Source: Zophobihabitans entericus (lineage in GTDB: Bacteria > Pseudomonadota > Gammaproteobacteria > Enterobacterales > Orbaceae). From it: a stretch of 64,000 nt of DNA. Positions 19,476 to 28,656 of the stretch are shown piece by piece. The first letter of the stretch is position 1, and every line of letters starts with the position of its first letter. The stretch spans positions 1,339,418 to 1,403,417 of the forward strand of contig NZ_CP050253.1 of the NCBI RefSeq assembly GCF_011745665.1, in the 5' to 3' direction. Under the pieces are notes generated by a model that was not told the origin of the DNA, searched no databases, and worked only from the letters and a program-made list of their open reading frames with translations. The translations under genes and the position numbers were made by a program.

Positions 19476-20714
19476 ATGCAGGCAAGTACTAAGCGTATTC
19501 AGGAGCATATTGAAACTATTGCTACATTTACAGCTACACCAGGTCAGGGTACAACTCGTATGTCATATAGTGAGCAGGATGTGCAAGTACGACACTATAT
19601 TAAACAACAGATGGCTCAGGCGGGTTTAACTGTTTATGAAGATGCCATGGGAAATATCTTTGGACGTCTGAATGGTAAAAATCCTGATCTACCGGTGGTA
19701 TTAATCGGTTCTCATTTTGACTCAGTCCCTAATGGTGGTGCCTTTGATGGTCCCGCAGGTGTGGTTATGGGACTTGAAATCGCTACTCTATTTAAAGAAT
19801 ACAACTTAGTGCCGGAATACCCGCTTGAAGTTGTAGCGCTGGTTGAAGAAGAAGGTGCCAGCTTTGGTGGTGGTTTACTTGCTTCTCGCGCTATTGCCGG
19901 ACAAGTATCAACCGCTGATTTAAAGTCAATGCGTGATAGTCAGGGTGTATCTGCTGCTGAGCGTATGGCCGCACTTGGTTTTGATGCTAATAAGATTGCT
20001 GAAGCAGTACGCAAGCCGGAACAATTGAAAGCCTTTATTGAACTGCATATTGAACAAGGTCCAATCCTTGAGCAAAGTGGTGAAGATATTGGGATAGTGG
20101 AAACCATTGTTGGTTTAAGCCAAATGATTGTGACGGTTGAAGGTAAAGCCGGTCATGCTGGTACCACTCCAATGAATATGCGGGCTGATGCACTACTGGC
20201 AAGTAGTCAGTTAGTACAACAAGTTGCCGGGTTTGCGGTGGCAGAAGGCGAAACTGTTGCAACAGTGGGTAAGCTGCAAGTTTTCCCTAACGGGGCAAAT
20301 GTTATTCCAAGTAAAGTTATCTTTAGTATTGATGTGCGTTCTAAAGATCAACAAAAGCTTGATCGTGTTATTGATCAGATTAAACAAGCGATTGCTCAGG
20401 CACAAACTCAATTTATTAAAACACAGATTGAACAGCCGATTTATGTTAAGCCAATCAATCTGGATAAAGAGATTTGTCAGCTCCTGACTGAAAATAGTGA
20501 TAAACTGAATCTGAAAAGTCGGGTAATGGTAAGTGGTGCCGGCCATGATGCTATGGTTTTCGCAGGTTTTACTCGCGTAGGACTTATTTTTGTACCAAGT
20601 CGAAATGGCTTAAGTCATCATCCGGACGAATGGACTGATTATGATCAAATCCAAAAAGGAGTTGAAGTTATTTTCGAAACGGTAAAAGCCTTAACTAAGG
20701 CAAAAGCAGAATAA
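19476..20714 (+). CDS. M20-family Zn hydrolase (N-carbamoyl-L-amino acid hydrolase / allantoate amidohydrolase-like)
   Basis: 412-residue metallopeptidase of the hydantoinase/carbamoylase group. Metal-binding motifs are GSHFDSVPNGGAFDGPAG (H and D), VEEEGASFGGGLLASRAI (E pair), IELHIEQGPILEQ (H) and the late SGAGHDAMVFAG and GLSHHPDEW. These enzymes remove carbamoyl, ureido or related groups from amino acids or allantoate. No hydantoinase or purine-degradation gene is nearby, so the exact substrate cannot be set. Confidence 0.85.
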   Translation: MQASTKRIQEHIETIATFTATPGQGTTRMSYSEQDVQVRHYIKQQMAQAGLTVYEDAMGNIFGRLNGKNPDLPVVLIGSHFDSVPNGGAFDGPAGVVMGLEIATLFKEYNLVPEYPLEVVALVEEEGASFGGGLLASRAIAGQVSTADLKSMRDSQGVSAAERMAALGFDANKIAEAVRKPEQLKAFIELHIEQGPILEQSGEDIGIVETIVGLSQMIVTVEGKAGHAGTTPMNMRADALLASSQLVQQVAGFAVAEGETVATVGKLQVFPNGANVIPSKVIFSIDVRSKDQQKLDRVIDQIKQAIAQAQTQFIKTQIEQPIYVKPINLDKEICQLLTENSDKLNLKSRVMVSGAGHDAMVFAGFTRVGLIFVPSRNGLSHHPDEWTDYDQIQKGVEVIFETVKALTKAKAE

Positions 20715-20730
20715 AGGTAGAAGAAATAAA

Positions 20731-21915
20731 ATGATTAACAAACAAATTAGTGCTGTAGTTAAAGCAAATACAGCAGCCATGGTTGAATTTCGTCGTGATT
20801 TACACCGCCATCCAGAACTTCCATGGGAAGAAGTCAGAACCACGGATCGTATTGCTGAAGAGTTAGATAAAATTGGAATCACTTATCGTCGTACAGAACC
20901 AACCGGGATCATTGCTGAAATTAAAGGTGGGAAGCCGGGTAAAACAATTTTATTACGTGCAGATATTGATGCACTGCCAGTAATGGAACTGACTGAAAAC
21001 ATCGATTATAAGTCAACTATTCCGGGTAAGATGCATGCTTGTGGCCATGATTCTCATACAGCAATGCTGCTGACTGCTGCTAAAGCACTATATGCGATTA
21101 AAGATCAGTTAACCGGTAATGTACGTTTAGTATTCCAGCCAGCAGAAGAAGTGGCTGAAGGGGCTAAATCGATGATTAAACAGGGTGTACTTGAAGGCGT
21201 GGATAATGTTTTTGGGATGCATATCTGGTCGCAAACACCGGTAAATAAAGTGTCTTGTAATGCAGGTCCAAGTTTTGCTTCTGCTGACTTATTAACAATT
21301 AAGTTTAGAGGTCAGGGTGGTCATGGTTCTATGCCTCATGATACAGTCGATGCGGTGATGATCGCTTCTGCATTTGTGATGAATGTACAGTCTATTGTGT
21401 CTCGTGAAATCGATCCGTTAGAACCTGCAGTTGTAACAATTGGTCGTATGGAAGTGGGTACACGTTTCAATGTCATTGCAGAGAATGCTGTTCTTGAAGG
21501 TACAGTACGTTGCTTTAACGTCGATATTCGTAAAAAAATTGAAGCCGCAATCAGACGTTATGCTGATGAAGTAGCTGCGATGTATCGTGGTACAGCTGAA
21601 GTTATTTACCATTATGGTACACTTCCTGTTATTAATGAAAATCGTAGTGCGCTACTTGCTCAGTCAGTGATTAAAGAAGCTTTTGGTGATGATTTCTTAT
21701 ATACCGAGCGCCCAACTACTGGCGGTGAAGACTTTAGTTACTATATGGAAAATATTCCGGGTGCCTTTGCACTTGTGGGTTCCGGTAATGCTGCTAAAGA
21801 TACGCAAAGAGCTCACCATCATGGCTGTTTTAATATTGATGAAGATGGTATGCCAACTGGTGCTGAGCTTTACGCTCAATATGCCTGGGCGTATTTAAAT
21901 CAATCGGATTTCTAA
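20731..21915 (+). CDS. M20D amidohydrolase (hippurate/N-acyl amino acid deacylase type)
   Basis: 394 residues. Motifs FRRDLHRHPELPWEE, HACGHDSHTAMLL (metal C-x-H), FQPAEEVAEGA (E pair), GMHIW and the lid domain VKFRGQGGHGSMPH-like stretch place it in the M20D group that cleaves N-acetyl or N-benzoyl amino acids, and relatives that act on auxin conjugates. It follows a carbamoylase-like gene and a permease, together suggesting a route for using N-substituted amino acids. Start preceded by AAAGG. Confidence 0.88.
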   Translation: MINKQISAVVKANTAAMVEFRRDLHRHPELPWEEVRTTDRIAEELDKIGITYRRTEPTGIIAEIKGGKPGKTILLRADIDALPVMELTENIDYKSTIPGKMHACGHDSHTAMLLTAAKALYAIKDQLTGNVRLVFQPAEEVAEGAKSMIKQGVLEGVDNVFGMHIWSQTPVNKVSCNAGPSFASADLLTIKFRGQGGHGSMPHDTVDAVMIASAFVMNVQSIVSREIDPLEPAVVTIGRMEVGTRFNVIAENAVLEGTVRCFNVDIRKKIEAAIRRYADEVAAMYRGTAEVIYHYGTLPVINENRSALLAQSVIKEAFGDDFLYTERPTTGGEDFSYYMENIPGAFALVGSGNAAKDTQRAHHHGCFNIDEDGMPTGAELYAQYAWAYLNQSDF

Positions 21916-21945
21916 TTCGCTTAAATTCAGATAATAGTCATTTTG

Positions 21946-21983
21946 CAGGGAGATTTGTGGTATTATGTCTCCCTGTTTTATTT
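21946..21983 (+). terminator. Terminator of the permease-M20 operon
   Basis: CAGGGAGA (21946-21953) pairs with TCTCCCTG (21968-21975) over a 14-nt loop and is followed by TTTTATTT. Clear intrinsic terminator 30 bp after the last M20 gene. Confidence 0.85.
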
Positions 21984-22011
21984 AAATTATTGACTATTTA
22001 TCTGGAAGAGT

Positions 22012-23997
22012 ATGAGCTATCAAGTCTTAGCCCGTAAATGGCGACCAAAATCGTTTTCTGACGTTGTTGGACAAGAACATGTACTAAAAATATTGTCTAA
22101 TGCTTTAACGCTTGGACGTGTGCATCATGCCTATCTTTTCTCCGGAACTCGTGGTGTTGGTAAAACATCCATCGCACGTCTTTTAGCTAAAGGCCTTAAT
22201 TGTGAAACTGGTATTACAGCAACTCCTTGTGGTGTGTGTGATAACTGCCGTGATATTGAACAAGGCCGATTTGTTGATCTGCTCGAAATTGACGCTGCTT
22301 CCCGCACTAAAGTAGAAGATACCAGAGAAATTCTTGATAATATTCAGTATTTACCAACACGTGGACGTTTTAAAGTTTATCTAATCGACGAAGTCCATAT
22401 GCTATCGCGCAGCAGCTTTAATGCGCTTCTTAAAACTCTGGAAGAGCCACCTGAACATGTAAAGTTCTTATTGGCAACCACTGATCCACAAAAACTACCG
22501 ATTACTATATTATCCCGTTGTTTGCACCTGCATTTAAAAATGCTGGATGTCAATCAGATTCAACATCAACTGGATAAGATTTTAAATGCAGAGCAGATCA
22601 CTCATGAAAACCGTGCCGTGCAGCTATTATCCAAAGCGGCTAATGGTAGTATGCGTGATGCGCTGAGTTTGACTGATCAGGCAATTGCTTTAGGTAATGG
22701 TCAGGTTGATACTGCTTCTGTCTCTTCGATGCTGGGTTCTTTAGACCAAAATATTCCTTTTGCACTGCTTGAAGCGATTTTAAGTGCCGATGGGAATACC
22801 TTGATGACGCAAATTCAACAAGCCGCTGAGCAAGGTGCTGACTGGTATACTTTGTTATCTGATACGATTAATCTGCTGCATCAAATTGCTATGTTACAAC
22901 TGGTACCAACAGCCATTGGTGATTATCAAAATTATGAGCAACGCATTCGCCATTTAGCTCAGACGATGTCTCCGCAGGATGTACAGTTGTACTATCAGAT
23001 TTTATTAAATGGTCTTAAAGATTTACCAGCTTTAATTGAAAAGCGTATTGGTGTTGAAATGGCATTTTTACGCACTGTCGCTTTTCAACCAAAAATCTTT
23101 CAGGAACAGGCAGGGACATCTGTAAGAAATCAATCTGCAGCAGCTCAGGCAGCCTCAACTACGTCAAGAGCAGCCCCAGTAAGTGAATCTGCACCACAAC
23201 GTACAGTAACTCCACCAAAAGTTCAGACTAGTGTACCAGACGCTAAACCGACTGCTGCACCGGAAGCCAAGCCAGCTTATAACACTGAGGACTTATCATC
23301 TGAAACACAAAGTATCTTAGCTGCTCGTAATCAGTTGATCAATAATGAGATAAAGCCAAAAAAGTCTGAATCGGTTGCGTCTTCGCAGCCGATTAAATCA
23401 GAAAGGTTAGCGAATATTAAGCAAGGTAATTATAAAAAGCCGGAAGAGTTTGCAGTGCAAAATTCAGAAGATGAAGAAGAATCGGCGGAAACTTACCAGT
23501 GGCAAGCTAAGACCGTATTCGATGATAAATCGTTGACTGTTTCACCAAAAGATTTACGCCAGTCAGTGGAGCATGAAAAGACAGCAGAACTGACAGTTAA
23601 ATTAATTGAAGAAGCCGCTAAAATTGATTCATGGTCAGCAGAGATTGAACAACTTACTTTAGCCCCAATGATTAAACAGCTGGCGATCAATTCAGCTTTA
23701 GAGCAAATAAGCGATAATAATGTGGTATTGCATTTAAGAACTGCTTCTGCTCATACTAACACGAAAAATAGTTTTCAGGCATTACAGCAAAATTTATCTG
23801 AACATCGCAATACCTCTGTTGAATTAAGTATTGTCATTGATGATACCGTTGGCAAGACGCCTTTAGAACTGCGGGAAGAGATTTATCAACGAAAACTACA
23901 GCAGGCAAAAGAGATCATTCATGGTGATGATACTATCAAGCTATTGTGTCAATATTTTGATGCTCAGATTGATGAAGAGAGTATACGTCCCGTATAA
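22012..23997 (+). CDS. dnaX: DNA polymerase III subunits tau and (by frameshift) gamma
   Basis: 661-residue clamp-loader protein; the full frame gives tau. N-terminal AAA+ motor: Walker A FSGTRGVGKTSIARLLA, the four-cysteine zinc module (CETGITATPCGVCDNC), Walker B DEVHMLS and sensor SRC. A proline/alanine/serine-rich linker (about 365-440) precedes the tau-specific domains that hold DnaB and the polymerase. Codons 449-451 (CCA AAA AAG) contain the A-AAA-AAG slippery heptamer with a stem-loop just after, so a roughly 452-residue gamma form ending P-K-K-V is expected. The dnaX-ybaB-recR order matches E. coli. Confidence 0.97.
   Translation: MSYQVLARKWRPKSFSDVVGQEHVLKILSNALTLGRVHHAYLFSGTRGVGKTSIARLLAKGLNCETGITATPCGVCDNCRDIEQGRFVDLLEIDAASRTKVEDTREILDNIQYLPTRGRFKVYLIDEVHMLSRSSFNALLKTLEEPPEHVKFLLATTDPQKLPITILSRCLHLHLKMLDVNQIQHQLDKILNAEQITHENRAVQLLSKAANGSMRDALSLTDQAIALGNGQVDTASVSSMLGSLDQNIPFALLEAILSADGNTLMTQIQQAAEQGADWYTLLSDTINLLHQIAMLQLVPTAIGDYQNYEQRIRHLAQTMSPQDVQLYYQILLNGLKDLPALIEKRIGVEMAFLRTVAFQPKIFQEQAGTSVRNQSAAAQAASTTSRAAPVSESAPQRTVTPPKVQTSVPDAKPTAAPEAKPAYNTEDLSSETQSILAARNQLINNEIKPKKSESVASSQPIKSERLANIKQGNYKKPEEFAVQNSEDEEESAETYQWQAKTVFDDKSLTVSPKDLRQSVEHEKTAELTVKLIEEAAKIDSWSAEIEQLTLAPMIKQLAINSALEQISDNNVVLHLRTASAHTNTKNSFQALQQNLSEHRNTSVELSIVIDDTVGKTPLELREEIYQRKLQQAKEIIHGDDTIKLLCQYFDAQIDEESIRPV
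23358..23394 (+). promoter_or_regulatory. Programmed -1 ribosomal frameshift cassette in dnaX
   Basis: The heptamer A-AAA-AAG (23358-23364) is in the correct phase for tandem slippage. After a -1 shift the ribosome reads GTC then TGA (23367-23369), ending gamma. Four bases after the heptamer an 11-bp stem (23369-23379 with 23384-23394, one T-G wobble) closes on a TCTT loop. Same design as the E. coli dnaX frameshift site, which uses the same heptamer and stops after one shifted codon. Confidence 0.9.
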
Positions 23998-24068
23998 TCA
24001 TTTTTTATTTAAAAGTTATTTTAAGAAAACATATTAAAACAGTCATCCACAATTTATAAGGAGTCGTT

Positions 24069-24407
24069 ATGTTTGGTGGTGGTAAAGGTGGTCTGGGCAA
24101 TTTAATGAAGCAAGCTCAGCAAATGCAAGATCGTATGCAAAAAATTCAGGCTGAAATTGCTCAAATGGAAGTGACTGGAGAGTCTGGCGCTGGTATGGTA
24201 AAAGTGACCATTAATGGTTCTCATAGCTGCCGCCGTGTCGAAATTGACCCTTCTTTAATGGTTGAAGACGATAAAGAGATGTTAGAAGATTTAATTGCCG
24301 CTGCATTCAATGATGCAACTCGTCGTATTGAAGAGACGCAAAAAGAGAAAATGGCACAAGTTACAGGTGGCATGCAGTTACCTCCTGGTTTTAAGATGCC
24401 TTTCTAA
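24069..24407 (+). CDS. ybaB: Nucleoid-associated protein YbaB/EbfC
   Basis: 112-residue YbaB/EbfC family DNA-binding protein. It starts [27 protein letters not shown] and has the central [21 protein letters not shown] core and the PPGFKMPF end of the family. Binds DNA as a tweezer-shaped dimer in studied members. AAGGAG precedes the ATG; the stop abuts recR. Confidence 0.96.
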   Translation: MFGGGKGGLGNLMKQAQQMQDRMQKIQAEIAQMEVTGESGAGMVKVTINGSHSCRRVEIDPSLMVEDDKEMLEDLIAAAFNDATRRIEETQKEKMAQVTGGMQLPPGFKMPF

Positions 24408-25013
24408 ATGCAAACGAGTCCTTTACTTGAATCTTTAATGGAAGCATTACGCTGTTTACCGGGCGTTGGCCCTAAGTCTGCTCAGCGTATGGCTTTTCAA
24501 TTGTTACAGCGCGATCGTCGTGGTGGTTTGAACCTTGCTAATGCTTTGCATCAGGCGATGACTGAAATCGGGCATTGCGTTGATTGTCGTACCTTTACTG
24601 AGCGGGAGCGCTGTGCGATTTGCGCTAATGTACGTCGTCAGGCGAGTCAGCAAATTTGTGTAGTCGAATCCCCGGCAGATATTGTAGCTATTGAGCAAAC
24701 TGGTCAATATGCAGGACGCTACTTTGTATTACTTGGGCATTTGTCACCACTGGATGGTATTGGTCCGATGGATATTGGTTTAGATTTACTTGAGAAGCGC
24801 CTTTCTAAAGAATCGATTTCTGAAGTGATTCTGGCCACAAACCCAACAGTTGAAGGTGATGCCACTGCTAATTATATTGCTGAGATGTGTGCGGAACATA
24901 ATATTGTGGCAACCAGAATTGCCCATGGCGTACCTGTTGGTGGCGAGTTGGAAATGGTAGATGGTACAACACTTTCCCATTCATTCATCGGCAGACAAAA
25001 AATTGAAATATAG
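24408..25013 (+). CDS. recR: Recombination mediator RecR
   Basis: 201 residues. Helix-hairpin-helix [15 protein letters not shown], a four-cysteine zinc finger ([16 protein letters not shown]), and a Toprim domain ([25 protein letters not shown], then [15 protein letters not shown]). It works with RecO/RecF to load RecA on gapped DNA. It starts directly after the ybaB stop codon (TAAATG), so it is translationally coupled to ybaB. Confidence 0.97.
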   Translation: MQTSPLLESLMEALRCLPGVGPKSAQRMAFQLLQRDRRGGLNLANALHQAMTEIGHCVDCRTFTERERCAICANVRRQASQQICVVESPADIVAIEQTGQYAGRYFVLLGHLSPLDGIGPMDIGLDLLEKRLSKESISEVILATNPTVEGDATANYIAEMCAEHNIVATRIAHGVPVGGELEMVDGTTLSHSFIGRQKIEI

Positions 25014-25079
25014 TAAGTTATTGATTAATAATGTTAAATAAAAAGAAAATTAACTGATAAAATTAAGTGAGAAAGAGAT

Positions 25080-25901
25080 ATGACGTATAAAGCAGTTGCT
25101 TTTGATATGGACGGTACAATACTTGATAAGAATCGTGAAATTCTTCCTGAAACCGTTGAAGTGATTAAAAAAATCTCCGCTAAAGGGATTAAAGTTCTGT
25201 TAGCAACAGGTCGTCACCATTCAGTTGTCTATCCTTATCATTATCAATTAGGGCTTGATACACCAGTTATTTGCTGTAATGGTTCATATTTATATGATTT
25301 TAATCAGCATAAAGTACTTGCCGGTAATCCGATGAGTAAAGAACAAGCTAAAACCTTACTGGGTCTGGTCAATAAACACGGTATTCATACACTGATTTAT
25401 ACTGATGAAAAAGCAACATATGAAGTTCTGGATGATCACTTAGAAGGTTTATTTAAATGGATTAACTCGTTACCAGAAGAGATTCGTCCAGTGTTGCATA
25501 AAGTAGACAGTTTTATCGATGTGATTGATGAAGCTAATGTCGTCTATAAATTTGCGACCAGTTCTCACGATCTGCCAGCACTGCGTGCCTTTAGCCACGA
25601 GATTGAAACACTTTACCCTGATTTATCATGTGAATGGTCATGGTCAAATCGTGCAGATGTGGCTAAAGCAGGGAATAATAAAGGTGCTGGTTTAGAACAG
25701 TGGTCAAAATTATCTGGCGTACCAATGAGTCAAATCGTTGCTTTTGGTGATAACTATAATGATATCACAATGCTTAAAGGTGCGGGTCTTGGTATTGCTA
25801 TGGGTAATGGTGAGGACGACATTAAAGCCATCGCTGATCGCGTTATCGGTGACAACAATAGCCCAAGTATTGCCCTGGAACTGGAAAAGATATTCTTATA
25901 A
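25080..25901 (+). CDS. ybhA: HAD-superfamily phosphatase, YbhA-like (pyridoxal phosphate phosphatase)
   Basis: 273-residue Cof-type HAD phosphatase. Motif I FDMDGT (D9, D11), motif II ATGRHHSVVYP, motif III K in the late region, and motif IV FGDNYNDITML. The GRHH, DTPVICCNGSYLYD and CEWSWSNRADVAKAGNNKG segments match E. coli YbhA, which dephosphorylates pyridoxal phosphate and sugar phosphates. AGAAAGAG precedes the ATG. Stop overlaps the truC start. Confidence 0.88.
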   Translation: MTYKAVAFDMDGTILDKNREILPETVEVIKKISAKGIKVLLATGRHHSVVYPYHYQLGLDTPVICCNGSYLYDFNQHKVLAGNPMSKEQAKTLLGLVNKHGIHTLIYTDEKATYEVLDDHLEGLFKWINSLPEEIRPVLHKVDSFIDVIDEANVVYKFATSSHDLPALRAFSHEIETLYPDLSCEWSWSNRADVAKAGNNKGAGLEQWSKLSGVPMSQIVAFGDNYNDITMLKGAGLGIAMGNGEDDIKAIADRVIGDNNSPSIALELEKIFL

Positions 25902-26608
25902 TGCTTGAGATTCTTTATCAGGATCAGGATATTATTGCGATTAATAAGCCGGCAGGGTGGATGGTTCACCGTAGCTGGCTTGATCGTAATGAAAAGATTG
26001 TGGTGATGCAGACATTGCGGGATCAGATTGGTCAGCATGTTTATCCGGTTCACCGTTTAGATCGTCCAACTTCAGGGACCTTATTACTGGCACTGTCCAG
26101 TGAAATGGCTCGTGCGCTTGCTCAGCAATTTGAACTGCAACAAGTTAAAAAGACTTATCATGCCATTGTGCGTGGTTACCTGACAGGTAGTGATACCATT
26201 GATTACCCGCTGGTTGAAGAGTGGGACAAGATTGCTGATAAATATGCAGCTAAAGATAAACCTGCACAATCAGCGGTATCATCATATCAGGGATTAAAAA
26301 CAGTTGAGATTCCGGTTGCTGTCGGGCGTTATCCGACATCTCGATTTAGCTTAGTTGAACTGACTCCTCATACCGGGCGTAAGCATCAGTTGCGTCGTCA
26401 TATGAAGCATATTTTTCATCCCATTATCGGTGATAGTAAACATGGCGATTTGCATCAAAATCGTGCTTTTGCTCAGTACTTCTCTATTCACAGACTTATG
26501 TTGCATTCGAGCTCACTTTCATTTATTCATCCGGCGACAAAAGAACCGATGACGGTTTGTGCAGAATTTGATGAACAATGGAAGAGTTTGCTAACTACTT
26601 TTAGTTAA
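25901..26608 (+). CDS. truC: tRNA pseudouridine(65) synthase TruC
   Basis: 235-residue RluA-family enzyme that makes pseudouridine at position 65 of tRNA. Very close to E. coli TruC: start MLEILYQDQDIIAINKPAGWMVHRSWLDRNEK, catalytic aspartate in VHRLDRPTSGTLLLA, and PHTGRKHQLRRHMKHIFHPIIGDSKHGD. Slightly shorter at the C-terminus than E. coli TruC. Start shares an A with the preceding stop codon. Confidence 0.95.
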   Translation: MLEILYQDQDIIAINKPAGWMVHRSWLDRNEKIVVMQTLRDQIGQHVYPVHRLDRPTSGTLLLALSSEMARALAQQFELQQVKKTYHAIVRGYLTGSDTIDYPLVEEWDKIADKYAAKDKPAQSAVSSYQGLKTVEIPVAVGRYPTSRFSLVELTPHTGRKHQLRRHMKHIFHPIIGDSKHGDLHQNRAFAQYFSIHRLMLHSSSLSFIHPATKEPMTVCAEFDEQWKSLLTTFS

Positions 26609-26662
26609 AAATATTTTTCTAATTCCCTCTTTAAAAGAATGTAACTTGATGTATTATAGCCT

Positions 26663-26685
26663 CGAAATAACTTAGTTATATTTCG
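26663..26685. promoter_or_regulatory. Imperfect inverted repeat ahead of aqpZ
   Basis: CGAAATAAC (26663-26671) faces GTTATATTTCG (26675-26685), an imperfect palindrome with a 2-nt insertion, located 18-40 bp before the aqpZ ATG. Could be an operator or an mRNA leader hairpin. No clear promoter hexamers seen beside it. Confidence 0.35.
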
Positions 26686-26703
26686 TTACAATTTGGAGTG
26701 TAT

Positions 26704-27390
26704 ATGTATTCTTTATCAAAGCGTTGTCTCGCTGAATTATTTGGTACTTTTTGGTTAGTAATGGGTGGTTGTGGTAGTGCAGTACTTGCAGCACCACATA
26801 TTGGTGTTTTAGGTGTAGCATTAGCATTCGGTTTAACTGTATTAACTATGGCTTATGCAATTGGTCATATCTCTGGATGTCACTTAAATCCAGCAGTGAC
26901 AGTTGGTTTAGCTGTTGGTCGTCGTTTTCCGTTTGCAGAAGTCGTACCATATATTATTTCTCAAGTAATCGGTGCAACTATCGCTGCATGGATTTTATAT
27001 ATGATTGCTAGTGGTAAAGATGGTTTTGCACTATCAAGTGGTTTTGCAGCTAACGGATATGGCGCACATTCTCCGGATGGTTATAGCTTCACTGCTGGCT
27101 TTATTTCAGAAGTTGTAATGACTTTTGCATTCCTGATGATTATTCTTGGTTCAACTCATGGTCGTGCACCGGCTGGTTTTGCTCCAATTGCTATTGGTTT
27201 AGGCTTAACACTAATCCACTTAATCAGTATTCCGGTTACTAACACCTCTGTGAACCCTGCACGTTCAACTAGCCAGGCGCTATTTGTACAAGGCTGGGCA
27301 CTTGAACAATTATGGATGTTCTGGGTAGCTCCAATTTTAGGTGCGATTCTTGCTGGTATTGTGTATCCATTCTTAGCTAAAGATAAATAA
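26704..27390 (+). CDS. aqpZ: Aquaporin Z
   Basis: About 228-residue water channel with six membrane helices and the two NPA half-helices (HLNPAVT and SVNPARS). The selectivity region reads [17 protein letters not shown] as in E. coli AqpZ. One difference is a cysteine in [12 protein letters not shown] where E. coli has glycine. I take the ATG at 26704, with TTTGGAG at ideal distance, over the in-frame GTG at 26698. Confidence 0.96.
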   Translation: MYSLSKRCLAELFGTFWLVMGGCGSAVLAAPHIGVLGVALAFGLTVLTMAYAIGHISGCHLNPAVTVGLAVGRRFPFAEVVPYIISQVIGATIAAWILYMIASGKDGFALSSGFAANGYGAHSPDGYSFTAGFISEVVMTFAFLMIILGSTHGRAPAGFAPIAIGLGLTLIHLISIPVTNTSVNPARSTSQALFVQGWALEQLWMFWVAPILGAILAGIVYPFLAKDK

Positions 27391-27397
27391 GTCTTAT

Positions 27398-27427
27398 CTT
27401 GTGAGTGATCATAGTATCACTCACAAG
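27398..27427. repeat. Perfect 12-bp inverted repeat after aqpZ
   Basis: CTTGTGAGTGAT (27398-27409) and ATCACTCACAAG (27416-27427) flank a 6-nt loop. A T run starts only 7 nt later, so this may be a first, weaker terminator or a transcript-end stabiliser in front of the stronger terminator at 27450-27498. Confidence 0.6.
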
Positions 27428-27449
27428 TGTGATAATTTTTCTGAATAAG

Positions 27450-27498
27450 ACTGCAATAAAAAAAATTTGCCAAGTTATTGATTTTATTGCAGTTTTTT
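27450..27498 (+). terminator. Terminator after aqpZ
   Basis: A 12-bp perfect stem (ACTGCAATAAAA with TTTTATTGCAGT) around a 20-nt loop runs into TTTTTT. Second hairpin downstream of aqpZ. Confidence 0.75.
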
Positions 27499-27597
27499 AT
27501 TATTCCTGCCGTAAATATATCTTCTGGTTTTACCTCTCCACCAAATTTTGAATTTATGATAATATAGCCCCTAATATTCAACAGGGATTGAAGTATC

Positions 27598-28617
27598 ATG
27601 GCAGAGACATTAACTTCCTCATCAGCTAAAGCTGTATCACCAATTAGTAGTCAGGCATTTTTGTCAGCTAAACCGGTATTTTGCTGTCAGTTAGATGGTA
27701 AAGGTGGTGCAATTCCTGTAACACAAGATACTCAGGCAACAGTAAGTAATCCATGTTGGGTGCATTTAGATTATCTCAAACCTGAGACGATTGCCTGGAT
27801 TAATCAAACTCCGCTATTACCTGATATTGCTCGTTCTATCCTGACGAGTAAAAATCAACAACCAAAAGAGTTACGACTTGACGTTGGTATGCTGGCAGTC
27901 CTGAAAGGTGTGAATGTAACGCCTAATAATCAGCCAGATCCGATAGTAACCCTGCGTTTTTATATTACTGATAATCTGATTATTTCGACCCGCCATCAAA
28001 AAATTAATGCGATTAATGAGCTGCAGGAAGATTTAAAGAAACAAGTTGGCCCGGTTGATGTTGCTGACTGGCTGGTACAACTTTCAGATATTATTGCTGA
28101 ACATGCTAATGCATCGGTTGAGAATGTTCATTCACAAGTAATTAAACTTGAAGATGGTGCAATGGATCAAAAGCTGATTCAAAATAAAGATATTGGGCGT
28201 GTACGTCGTCAGCTGGTGATTTTACGTCGTTTACTTTCCCCCCAACGAGATGTTTATGTCAGAATTTCAACTGAACGTTTATCCTGGATTGACGATCATG
28301 ACAGACAACATATGCATGACATTGCCACTCGTTTAAGTTATTCAGTTGAAGATATTGATGCGTGTTTATTCCGTTTATCATCACTGATGGAACTCATTAA
28401 CGCGATGCTGACCGAGTCAACCAATAAACGTATTTACCTGATGAGTTTATTTGCCATGATCTTCATGCCTATTACCTTTTTAACGAGTCTGTTTGGCATT
28501 AATTTGTCTGGTATGCCATATAGTGAAAGCCCGTTAGCATTTGGTATATTTTCTGGCGTATTAATTATGATGACGATTATTTTTATCTTTTGGCTCAGAC
28601 GTCGTAAGTGGTTGTAA
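27598..28617 (+). CDS. zntB: Zinc transporter ZntB (CorA superfamily)
   Basis: 339 residues. Large N-terminal cytoplasmic domain, a long helix (about 200-285) and two C-terminal membrane helices (about 283-303 and 312-333) with the GIN signature (SLFGINLSGMP) between them, as in ZntB and CorA. The ending WLRRRKWL matches E. coli ZntB. ZntB moves zinc; magnesium transport is the alternative for CorA-type relatives. Confidence 0.88.
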   Translation: MAETLTSSSAKAVSPISSQAFLSAKPVFCCQLDGKGGAIPVTQDTQATVSNPCWVHLDYLKPETIAWINQTPLLPDIARSILTSKNQQPKELRLDVGMLAVLKGVNVTPNNQPDPIVTLRFYITDNLIISTRHQKINAINELQEDLKKQVGPVDVADWLVQLSDIIAEHANASVENVHSQVIKLEDGAMDQKLIQNKDIGRVRRQLVILRRLLSPQRDVYVRISTERLSWIDDHDRQHMHDIATRLSYSVEDIDACLFRLSSLMELINAMLTESTNKRIYLMSLFAMIFMPITFLTSLFGINLSGMPYSESPLAFGIFSGVLIMMTIIFIFWLRRRKWL

Positions 28618-28656
28618 TATGTTGAATCTGTCTGACGATCTATTCTTATAAATACT

